Positions 55,169 to 64,000 of a DNA stretch of 64,000 nucleotides are shown here, one piece after another (within the stretch, counting starts at the first letter, position 1; every line of letters starts with the position of its first letter). Source of the stretch: Charina bottae (Eukaryota; Chordata; Lepidosauria; Squamata; Charinaidae). The notes beneath the pieces are model-generated. The model made no database searches, was not told the DNA's origin, and was given only the letters and a program-made list of their open reading frames with translations. The stretch spans positions 182,191,725 through 182,255,724 of the forward strand of contig JALMGJ010000003.1 of NCBI GenBank assembly GCA_023362775.1. Direction: 5' to 3'. The translations under genes and the position numbers were made by a program.

Positions 55169-56223
55169 TGTTCTGTTTAGAGTAGGAGACAGCCAGGAAG
55201 GTTTATGGAAAATAGTTTTATTTACAATTAAACTATTTACATAGAATAATGTCCTTGAAATGACAAATTGTAGACCAGGTTCAAACCCAACCAGGCAAGG
55301 GAGGAGGAGGACCTGATAGTTCAGCAAGGCAGGAACCGGCTGAAGAACGTGGCAAAACTGCAAGGCAAAACTCGGCCAGCGTTCGCAATGAGGTACCAAG
55401 GCAAGGTGTAGCGGGAATTTGTGGCAATGTATCAAGACCAAACTCAACAGAACTGGCAAGGCAAGGCTTATCAGAAGCGTCTAGGCAAGGATGATCTGAG
55501 GCGACAAAACAAGGCTTGGCTGAAGCAACAATACAAGACTGGGCTGGAGTAACAAGGCAAGTTTCCACTGGAGCAACAGGACAAGACTTGACTAACTTAG
55601 TAAGGCAAGACTGAGCTGGAGCAACAAGGCACGGTTCTGCTGGAGCGACAGGACAAGGCTTGGCTGACTTGGCAAGGCGAGACTGAGCTGGAGCACGCGG
55701 CAAGACGGCGAAGCAAGATTCGGCTTCCCGAGGCAAGGAGGCAGGACGAGACTCTGAGGAAGCTGGACTCAATTCCGACATGGTGAAAGGCGCTGCTTCT
55801 GGTTCCACGACAGCTGCAGGGCAGGCTTCTGAAGACAGTTCGGGCTTGACTTCTCCGAAAGAAGCTGTTAGCTCAATGGAACATTTGTCTCCGGCAACTG
55901 GGTCCTTGCCCTGGCGTCTTTTTATCCTGTTCTCTCCATGCCATTTCTCCTTGGGGACCAATCGAGCTTCTTTTTGCTTGGCGCGCTTTTCAGCTCGCCT
56001 CTCCCTTGCGCTGATTGGTGGCTTTGAACCTGCTCCCGATTCCGGACCAATCATTTGCTCAGGATTCTCCCGCTCTGCTGAGTCATGCTCAGTTTCGGTT
56101 TCCTGCTCAGCATAAGTTTCGTTTTCCTAACCGTGCTCCGGATAAGTTTCATTTTCCTGACCCTGCTCAGCATAAGTTTCATTTTCCCCTTGTTCAGAGT
56201 CAGAGTCAGACTGAACTCTGACA
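55169..56223 (-). mobile_element. Solo LTR, 1,055 bp, 5-bp target duplication
   Basis: TG..CA ends (TGTTCTG and CTGACA on the plus strand) are flanked by actag at 55164-55168 and 56224-56228. On the minus strand there are GATTGG boxes (55958-55963 and near 56046), ggataaaaagac (55917-55927, TATA-like) and AATAAA (55217-55222), 48 bp before the end. This orders U3-R-U5 leftward. A 257-codon frame (56054-55281) crosses the predicted start site and has a repeating Pro/Ala/Ser/Cys pattern (APAQSCL, ASAKPCF, ASDKPCL). It comes from a tandem array of caaggcaaggct-like units and is probably not a gene. Confidence 0.85.
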
Positions 56224-56228
56224 ACTAG

Positions 56229-56797
56229 TTTGATTCATAGGGCATTTGATGCTTGATTTTTAATAGTGTTATTATGTTGTTATGACTGTTTGGTTTATGG
56301 CCTGATGTCAGATAGACAGACAGACAGACAGACAGAGCAAGCAAACAAACATTAACTCAGAAATACATATTATCCATACATGTACAAAACAGCATCTGTC
56401 CAAATGAGAACTTATGTGCAATGATGTCATGACACAATGACATCATCGCATAAATGCTATTACTGTACAGTACATACATACTTATGGTCCAACATAAAAT
56501 ACAAATACTGTATATAAGTTGCAACATTTGCATAAAATATCATATACATGTCATTTTCCCCCTGTACCACCACCCTTTGCCTTCCCCTTGCAGATGCCTA
56601 AGTTGGCAGCAATCAGGATTGACAGGCGGGATGATGCATTTTTCAAACTGGGCTCCACACACATTTTTAAATGACTAAAGAAAAGGGGAATACAAAAAAA
56701 TATAGCTACTATAACCCAATTCATTGAACATTTATGAATTCTGAGAAAATGCACTTATAAATTTGCGTATAGCTAGCAACCATCTATTGGTCTGTTC

Positions 56798-56829
<32 letters not shown>

Positions 56830-56966
56830 ATGTTTTTATGCCTGTTAGAATATCATAATTATTGAAGTGGCATATAAGCATTCATTTTATATATGTATAT
56901 AACTCATACACACAAAAACACAAACTATTACAAGCTGTTATTACGTACCTTTTTGTATCTTGCTCC
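56229..56966. other. Unassigned sequence
   Basis: Contains (GACA)n near 56313-56333 and (GT)n at 56797-56823. Nothing else recognised. Confidence 0.45.
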
Positions 56967-56974
56967 TATTAAAG

Positions 56975-57245
56975 CAGAGCTTTCCAAACTGTGTGTCGCG
57001 ACACAAAAGTGTGTCGCCACACACAGTCTGGTGTGTCGCCACACAACCCGGAAGCACTGATCATCATCAGCGCTTCCGGGTTTTCCCGCGGCGACACACC
57101 AACTGCAGTGAGCAAAACCCGAAAGCAGCAGCAGCGCTTCCGGGTTTTTGCGCGCTGCCGCAAGGACGGCACTTCTGGGTTTTCCCGCGGCAACACACCA
57201 ACGCTGGTTGGTGTGTCGCCGCGGGAAAAACTTTGGAAAGCCCTG
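56975..57245. mobile_element. hAT-type MITE, 271 bp, 8-bp duplication
   Basis: Starts CAGAGCTTTCCAAACTG and ends TTTGGAAAGCCCTG, with tattaaag at 56967-56974 and 57246-57253. It is the same family as 40387-40656, inserted in the opposite orientation. Confidence 0.9.
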
Positions 57246-57308
57246 TATTAAAGGATGTGAACTTCCCTACATATTTCCTTTACATAATCCCTACCCAAGA
57301 CCCTGAAT

Positions 57309-57431
57309 GCAGGGGTGTCTGCAGGGAGAGGGTCAAAAATGTCAAAATGCCAGTCACAACCATGTATGTAAAAAGGGCAACCATCACATGGCTGCGGCCC
57401 CCACCTTCACTTTTTTGACACCCCTGCTTGG
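57309..57431. mobile_element. Small MITE with CAGGGGTGTC..GACACCCCTG ends
   Basis: The termini caggggtgtc and gacacccctg are perfect 10-bp inverted repeats. The interior matches 7570-7735 (gggtcaaaaatgtcaaaatg, acaaccatgt, acatggctgcggcc). A half copy may lie at 60196-60283 (aacacccctgc end). No target duplication was found. Confidence 0.6.
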
Positions 57432-59635
57432 ATATGAAACATGTAAAAGTGCTGCCTGAATCACCTGGGCTAACCTTAGAGACCAATGGGTGCTCTGGTG
57501 GTTACAGGATCTGCATCAGCCTGAAAGGAGCCAATTTATTTGCAGGTGTAATCCCAGAGAGCTCTCTCTAATGGGACAGGGACTCTGGTTAACCAGGGTT
57601 TTATATCCCCATAGAAAGAGCTATACGTACATCCAGCTATATACAGGAGTGGCTGACCAGCTTGATGGCATCATAGAAACAAGGCCTTCCACATATTCAG
57701 TCCCGACAGCGATCAAATACCTGAGCAGGGATTAAGAGTTGTTGCTGTGGTCTAACTGAGAGACTTGAACAAGGCTGCTGTTCTGTCTTACTATCTCACC
57801 CTTGTGGTACTCTGCATCACAAGGACAGTTCTTAGGATGAGAGAGCCTACATCTCTGAATGTTAAACTCATGTTTTACCCACATGTAAGCAGAGCTGTAA
57901 AAGGTTGCCGTTGAAATTGCTCACCATTGCTTTTTACTATCTTCCTGATAATTTGTAAATGCCATTTTGTACCAGGCTAACAAACCATTTCAGTACCAAG
58001 ATATTTAGCCAAGAGCAGCCTCCTCTCTATTTTTTTAATGTGAAATTTATATAAGGTAGCAAGCCATATGCAGGCCGACTGAAACAGAAACCCATTTTGC
58101 AGATGTGTCTTTTGAATGTCTTACTGGCATTGTAACTTTTTTTTAACTTCTGGTAATTGCTTTAGAAGAACAAAGCTCTTTGTTTAAGGAGTGCTCAGGG
58201 AGATCATAATTGCCATAAGGTACAACTCTGTTTCCAAGTATTTCTGAATTGCTTTTCTTTCTACATTAAATATTTAACATCTAATCTTGGGCCAAACTGT
58301 AGAAACCCACTAAGGTCCATGGGTGATGACATCAGGAAGAGAATGGAGACCTGCCAGTGAAATGCTCCCTGTGATTTTTTTCACTATATAACCACGACTG
58401 AAAAGTATCTGCCTTAATTCAAAATAATATCCAAAATCAAGAATGCGCAAGGTTGCTGTGATTGAAAAGTGTACCATTCTCTATTTGTTCCACGTGTCTG
58501 TGAAGAATTGAGTGTTCAAAAATGGGTATTAAAATACATCCAATCCCCTTTTTTCACTTGCTGAACATTATGCAACAAATATTTATTGTTCCTTCTCTCT
58601 ATACTGTCTTCACCCCTTGTGGGTTTCCATGTGAAAGTCATCATTCTTAGCACTTTCTTGCCAGGACTGGTTCTATGTAGAAATATCCAGCAGTTAAACT
58701 GTAATTGGTACTGTAAGTTTTTTTTTTAAAAAAGCAAGCATTGACCAAAAAATTTGCTAGGTCAGCTAAAGGGCACCTGTTTTCTCAACTGTGATCTTAG
58801 TGATTCCAGATGCTCTGCTTCTTCCAGACAGAATAAGCTATTCTGTTTTCTGAACGATAGCATAGTGTGAATTTAAATGGTACAACCAAGTCAAAACCCT
58901 CATGGATTGCCATAGTTTAGCACAGTTAAGAACTGGGAGGAAAGTTAATTTAAAACCTTACTGACAAACCCCTTCTTCCAAGGATCCCAAGCAAAAGATA
59001 CCTATGGTAGGTTGCCACCTGTCAGGTGTCACCTGTCTAGATGGGGAGTTTTACTACCTTCAACGAAGGACTTCTCCCTTCAGCCAGTTCTAGGAAAACC
59101 AGAAAAGGGGATCTGGATTTTCCTGTCCAAAGCCTAAAAATGCAGAATTTAATAACCCTGTGCTAATATTGAAACCCAAAGGGTGCCTTTGCATGCGGAA
59201 GATTGAATGAGAAATTCCCCTTTTAAATCAATGAAGCCAAATCTCTGATATTAAAAGGAATATATTGGGAAAAGCAGAATATGGAGAAAACAATGGATGG
59301 CAACAATCATGCGTACAGAATTCCAGATGGAACATAGCTAAACTACTTAGTTACCACCTGCTTTCCTCAGATCTTAGCTTTCAGGCCATGTTCAGAGTTC
59401 ATTGCAGAGAGGATGGCTGGAGATACATTAACTGGGTCTTCTGCTTGGATGTTGTTGGGTAGGCCCTCCTGCTTTGCTTTTCCTTCTCCTCCTTCCTTTT
59501 TTTCTGAACACTATTCTCAGTTTTATAGAATACAAAGAATAAGTGAAACCAGTCTCTTTGGAGAACTGACTGTTGCTTTGCCCAGTCAAGTGAAATGCTC
59601 TACAGCTGATACTCTCGATCAAATAAAACTTATCC
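57432..59635. other. Unassigned sequence
   Basis: No gene or repeat family recognised. Confidence 0.4.
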
Positions 59636-59639
59636 AGCA

Positions 59640-59723
59640 GTTATGTTATGTTGTTATGTTATGTTATGTTATGTTATGTTATGTTATGTTATGTTATGTT
59701 ATGTTATGTTATGTTATGTTATG
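59640..59723 (+). repeat. (ATGTT)n pentanucleotide repeat
   Basis: About 16 units of atgtt with one interruption (ttgtt) near 59652. The long MLCYV-repeat frames here are products of the repeat. Confidence 0.95.
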
Positions 59724-59790
59724 GATGTTATTTATATAATAGCTGCCCAACTCACACAAGTGACTCTGGGCAGCTTAAAAGATTGAAAAC
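59724..59790 (-). repeat. L2-type 3' tail fragment
   Basis: atttatataatagctgcccaactcacacaagtgactctgggcagctt is the reverse complement of the tail seen at 9345 and 9893. Confidence 0.45.
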
Positions 59791-60669
59791 AAACAAATCC
59801 CCCAAACATAACCCCCCTGGTGCCAAGGATGAACTGTTAACCATTATCCATCAATAGTACCAGAGCTCATCTCCCCCTGAACCCAGATGCCTGGGAGAAG
59901 CTGAACAGATTTTCCTCAGGTTCCCTGATTAGATGATAATGTGCAAACTAGTTTTCACCAATTATACCACTATATTAAAAAAAAATCACATGGAACCAGC
60001 TTTTTGGAAAACAAAAGTTGAATACTGACTATTCAGGCCTTTCAGCATAGGTTCAGGTTATTACATACTTTATGCAGCATTGTAGTGCCATATCAAATCT
60101 AAGAATTTGTCTCACACACATGTACACAAAGGCACTTTTTTTGTTACACTAAAAACCAAATTTGAAAAATGTCCCATATATGTGTCACAGATGGGATGGA
60201 CATAAAAAACAGGTGGAGTTTTGATCACACCATTGCAGTTGCCATCTTGCCTTTTTTTACCTCCGGTGAACACCCCTGCATCAACATTTCCTTATCGTAA
60301 GAGTGAAGGTCTTACTGCTCTTTTGTGCCAGATTTATTATGGTGGCTGAAATATTCAGTCTGGGCAGACAAATAAATGTTAGGCTCCGGCCTTACATATT
60401 AGAAGGTTGAGCACACTTTTACATGTCAAGGCATACAGTATCTGCTAAACTTTTCGTAATAAACAATTATAAATAGCATGAAACATTTATATCAGACTAT
60501 TCAGAAATAGTATTCCTGGTAATGCTCATACTGTATATGCCATAATTTTTTTGAAATGCCCATTTAATTGTAAAGAAACTTTCTGTTCAGTAGGTTGACT
60601 CTCTGGTTTCTAAGTTAGTTATTCTTCTCAAATCAAGTTTAATAGAGGTTATAGGTCTTCTCCATGGCA
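59791..60669. other. Unassigned sequence
   Basis: Nothing recognised except a possible half MITE at 60196-60283. Confidence 0.4.
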
Positions 60670-60828
60670 GTAATGCTAAAGGGTTCTACAGCATTTTATT
60701 TTTGCCCCTTGGGCTTTTTAACATCTGCACAAAACTATTAAAAGAAATCATCTGGGGAGGTGGACTAAGTTGTCAACAATTGCAGACAATACCCACCTCT
60801 GTATTTTCTATTCCAACAGTATAGAATA

Positions 60829-61192
60829 CAGGTAGTCCTCAACTTATGACCATTCGTTTAGCGACCGTTCAAAGTTACGACAGCGCTGAAAAAAGTGACT
60901 TACGACCGACCCTCACACAACCGTTGCAGCGTCCTCACAGTCACATGATTAAAATTTGGGCGCTTGGCAACCAGCATGTATTTATGACAGTTACAGCATC
61001 CCGGGGTCACGTGATCACCATTTGCGACCTTCCCAACCAGCCTCCAACAAGCAAAATCAATGGGGGAAGCCAAATTCACTTAATGACAATGTGATTTGCT
61101 TAATGACCACGGCAAAAAAGGTAATAAAATCAGGCATGGTCATGGTCACATGATGCCTCACTGAACGACCACATCGCTTAGTGACCAGAGAA
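60829..61192. mobile_element. Tigger/pogo-like MITE, one end lost
   Basis: Starts CAGGTAGTCCTCAACTTATGACC after TA (60827-60828). The interior matches the reverse complement of 15582-15991 (gcgcttggcaaccag, agcaaaatcaatggggga, cttaatgaccac). The far terminus with the closing inverted repeat is missing. Confidence 0.75.
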
Positions 61193-61552
61193 TATCAAGA
61201 ACCCAACATTTCCATTCACCTTATTCAGGTGAAGCAATGGATTCTGAACTCTGCTAATGGACTGCACAAGACCTAATCAAGTGTGACACTGCTCAAACGA
61301 AACTGAAAACCTGATTCATGATTCATCTGTTTCTGAGTGGTGTTTATCCTGTTCTGGAGAGGATTGCATCACTCAAGGGATCAGCTTTGGAATCATTGTT
61401 AGAGGCAAAACAGCTATCTATAGCACACAGCACCTTTTATTGGTTTAGACTTGTATCAATGGTGACCTTATCTGGACAGAGAAAGACTTCCAACAATTAT
61501 TCACACTCGGATAACTTTCTGTTTGGATTTATATATGGGGTTATATTTAAAA

Positions 61553-61890
61553 GGGGCGTGGTGGCTCAGCGGGTAAGATGCCAGGCTTGTCGATCGGAAG
61601 ATCGCAAGTTCGGAGGTTCGAATCCCTAGCCCTGCGTGCGGACTGAGCTCCCGCACTAGCTCCAGCTCTTGCCAACCTAGCAATTCGAAAGCATGCAAAT
61701 GCAAGTAGATGAATAGGTACCACTTCGGTGGGAAGGTAACAGCGTTCCGCGCGCATCATGCCGGCCACATGACCGTGGAAGCGTCTTCAGACAACGCTGG
61801 CTCTTCGGCTAACAAACGGAGATGAGCACCGGCCCCTAGAGTCGGACACGACTGCACAAATGTGCGGGGGGAGACTTTACCTTTTTTACC
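61553..61890 (+). repeat. tRNA-derived SINE, complete
   Basis: Flanked by ttatatttaaaa at 61541-61552 and 61891-61902. It has box A TGGCTCAGCGG, box B GGTTCGAATCC, the agagtcggacacgact block and a ccttttttacc tail. It inserted into the old L2 copy. Confidence 0.92.
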
Positions 61891-62405
61891 TTATATTTAA
61901 AAACGTAAAAAAATATATCAAGGAATCCAAAATAATATGTCAATCCTTTTCCATCTGTACTCACTGCCAGTTTGTTTCAGGGACCAATTTAAAATGCTGG
62001 TTTTAACCTTTGAAGTACCGGGCAGCTTGGGAATAGGTTACCTAAAGATGCATCTGCTCCTGTATGTATCTTCTGTAGCTGAGAAACTTCGGCCTGGTTC
62101 AAATCAGGAGAAATGAAAAGCAGACAGAAAATCTTTTCAATAGTGGCTGCCCCCACTCTCCGAAACTTTATCATACCTACTTTAATACCTACCTTATAAT
62201 CCTCCCCATTTTAAAAAATGTTTTCGTTCTCTCACAGTTTGGGTTATTTTATTTGAGCTGCTAGTTTTACTTTATATTAGGTGTAACTGTTAGCTTTAAA
62301 TTGTTATAAACTGACGTTTGGGGTGGGGGAAGGATATCTCTCTAAACTGTACATTGCTCTGAGATCTTGACCTACTGGGGAAAAAATGTAATGTAATAAA
62401 TAAGC

Positions 62406-63650
62406 AGTATTTCATCCCAATATTACTCAAATGCTTTTCATGCCCTTGGGCAAAAAAGAATTTGCAAGCTTACAGATGTTATATTTCTCAGTTTTAAGTA
62501 GATGATGTTAATATCAAAAAATAGTTTGTAAATTACCGTGATAAATTAGGACTACCATAGCTAGACCACAAAAATCCAGATGAGCGCTAGAATCAGCATT
62601 TTCTGTATCTCTTGGGTGCTGTCTAGTGGTCAGCCGGATTTTTGCAGCCCGAGATATGGCAGCCCTACTCAAACAAAAGTGTTAATTGTTAATAAGCTAT
62701 CTAAGTTTAGGGTGCTTTATCCTGACACCTGCATAGTATTATTTATATACATTTTGCCACCGTTCATTAGAATTGCTTGGAAATGAAAAAATAATAATAA
62801 TTCAACAGGAAAGTTGCTCTTATAACAGCACAGTAAAGAGGCAGTTGGATGGAAACTTAAGACACTTTGACTAGGAAAATGCTTTCAGACTATTTTCAGT
62901 TGCTATTAAGCAAACTGTTAATTCAAATAGACACAAGATCTGTGATGTAAAAAATGAGCACTGGGCAAACAAATCACCTTATAGGTTTCTTTTCCCCACA
63001 CTGTAAGTTGTTCGGCTGCAAACTAGATCCCTAGGAAACATTTTAAAAGTTGTAAATTATGTGAAGTAATTGTTAAATATAGATTTTAAAGTATTCTGAG
63101 TGGAATTGCTTGGAATGCTACATACCGTATCTTAAGTAGCATACGCAGACCATTGCTTATTGATCTCTGAAATAATGGAAGAGAAAATGTTGGGCAGGAC
63201 AATCAGCAATAGATGGAAGCTAGACTAGTTATGTAAGCTGGACTGATACACCAAGAGCCAACCTTGGCTAAAAGGAGTGGACTTCACTTTCTACTTGACA
63301 TTCATCACAAAACTAGATCCAGATAAGCTTTGGGGTAAAATAATGTTATAGCCATCTTGTTCCTCATACCCATTCATTTCAGTGTATGGCTTTTATTCAG
63401 CATCAGAACTCACTTAGCATGTCTCAGTTATAGCTAACATGTGTATGGGTGTCTACCGTTTTTTTAAAGAAAGCTGAATTCAAAATACATGACAACTGTT
63501 CAAGATAACCCACAAGAAAGAGACCTTGCAATAAATTTGATACTAAGCGTAATAAAGGTGTGTGAGGATTTTTTAAAAAAAACAATGCTGGACTCAAGAG
63601 AGGAGGAGGAGGGCATATTTATAACCATTTTTATGCTGTGCATTTTAAAC
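62406..63650. other. Unassigned AT-rich sequence
   Basis: No gene or repeat recognised. Confidence 0.4.
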
Positions 63651-63702
63651 TGATATTGTGGAGTCTTTGGTGCCCTCTGAGCCTTGTTGTTTTCTTGCAG
63701 AC

Positions 63703-63733
63703 GTTTCATTGCCAGGCTAGGCAACATCTTCAG
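63703..63733 (-). ncRNA. Hammerhead ribozyme-like core
   Basis: Minus strand: CTGAAGA, TGTTGCCTAGCCTGGCAAT (stem II TTGCC/GGCAA), GAAAC, GTCTGC. Confidence 0.55.
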
Positions 63734-63747
63734 TGCGAAAGATCACA

Positions 63748-63778
63748 CTGAAGATGTTGCCTAGTCTGGCAATGAAAC
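63748..63778 (+). ncRNA. Hammerhead ribozyme-like core
   Basis: Plus strand: CTGAAGA, TGTTGCCTAGTCTGGCAAT (stem II TTGCC/GGCAA), GAAAC, GTCTGC. The core bases are all present. Confidence 0.58.
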
Positions 63779-64000
63779 GTCTGCGAGAAAACAACAAGGC
63801 TCAGAGAGCACCAAGGACTCCACAGTTCAACCCTGAGCTACAAATATTCTCTTCAATTGATATCACCATGTATTTAACTTTATTGTGGAAATCAGTGGAA
63901 CTATTAAAATGCTTCATATTAATCATACACTAGTTATTCTAAGCATGGCATTTTTTAAATCTTTAAAATAGGTTTTTTATGTGAAACAATGCAAATCATG

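Larger units (their letters stand above)
60670..62405 (+). mobile_element. Old L2-like LINE, interrupted
   Basis: The plus strand near 60690-60820 reads LFNICTKLLKEIIWGGGLSCQQ.., matching [23 protein letters not shown] of the 42.4-kb copy. Near 61945-62190 it reads LPVCFRDQFKMLVLTFEV, GIGYLKMHL and LPPLSETLSY-like text, the L2 C-terminus. A Tigger-like MITE and a SINE lie between. It is heavily diverged and the frames are broken. Confidence 0.6.
63657..63822. mobile_element. Penelope-like terminus, inverted pair (second family)
   Basis: Left arm gtggagtctttggtgccctctgagcc... and right arm ...ggctcagagagcaccaaggactccac form an imperfect inverted repeat meeting at about 63740. Each arm ends in a ctgaagatgttgcc core. 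No coding part is present. The sequence differs from the termini at 1.5, 46, 50 and 54 kb, so it is another PLE family. Confidence 0.65.

Noticed and set aside
59413..59857. ORFs with repeated MLCYV units
   Set aside because: They are direct translations of the (ATGTT)n pentanucleotide repeat.
18682..61890. Five tRNA-like heads as tRNA genes
   Set aside because: They have A and B boxes but continue into SINE bodies, have target duplications or truncations, and do not form a full tRNA with an acceptor end.
1..64000. CRISPR arrays or prokaryotic operons
   Set aside because: No spaced direct-repeat arrays were seen. The sequence is clearly vertebrate, repeat-rich and without dense coding.

Overview
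The window looks like repeat-dense intergenic or intronic DNA of a squamate reptile (lizard or snake). The evidence is the mix of families: BovB LINE 3' ends, a Sauria-type tRNA SINE, several other tRNA SINEs, L2-like LINEs, Penelope-like elements (PLEs), Tigger-like and hAT-like MITEs, solo LTRs, and a Tx1/L1-group LINE. I found no convincing host exon, tRNA gene or rRNA gene. Nearly every readable protein fragment belongs to a transposable element.

Layout. 1-3.7 kb is a decayed minus-strand LINE carrying a nested PLE end. 3.7-18.5 kb is AT-rich unique sequence with three Tigger-like MITEs, small MITEs, a BovB 3' end, SINE pieces and a poly-A retro-insertion. 18.6-22 kb holds an L2 copy interrupted by a SINE and a 434-bp solo LTR, then a second L2 3' end. 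23.4-32.8 kb is a strikingly GC-rich, apparently full-length minus-strand non-LTR retrotransposon of about 9.3 kb inserted inside a (GAGAAG)n microsatellite. It has two very long open frames: ORF1 with three CCHC zinc knuckles, and ORF2 with an APE-type endonuclease, a reverse transcriptase and a C-terminal zinc finger. 33-45 kb is a nested pile of BovB, SINE, hAT MITE, L2 and a restriction-like-endonuclease LINE fragment. It includes a 1,038-bp near-perfect palindrome. 45.8-54.7 kb holds PLE insertions; one lies in a 757-bp inverted repeat and another encodes a GIY-YIG endonuclease fragment. 55.2-56.2 kb is a 1,055-bp solo LTR. 57-64 kb is mostly old repeats, ending in an inverted pair of PLE termini.

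Most notable. (1) The Tx1-like element in a hexanucleotide microsatellite: both ORFs are open for more than 1,400 codons, so it is young, and it appears to be a sequence-specific microsatellite inserter. (2) Repeated hammerhead-ribozyme-like cores (CTGAAGA, stem II, GAAAC) in the PLE termini. (3) The 511-bp-arm palindrome whose arms look identical. Target-site duplications could be read directly for many insertions and give a relative order of events. All family names rest on motif recognition by eye; no database search was possible.
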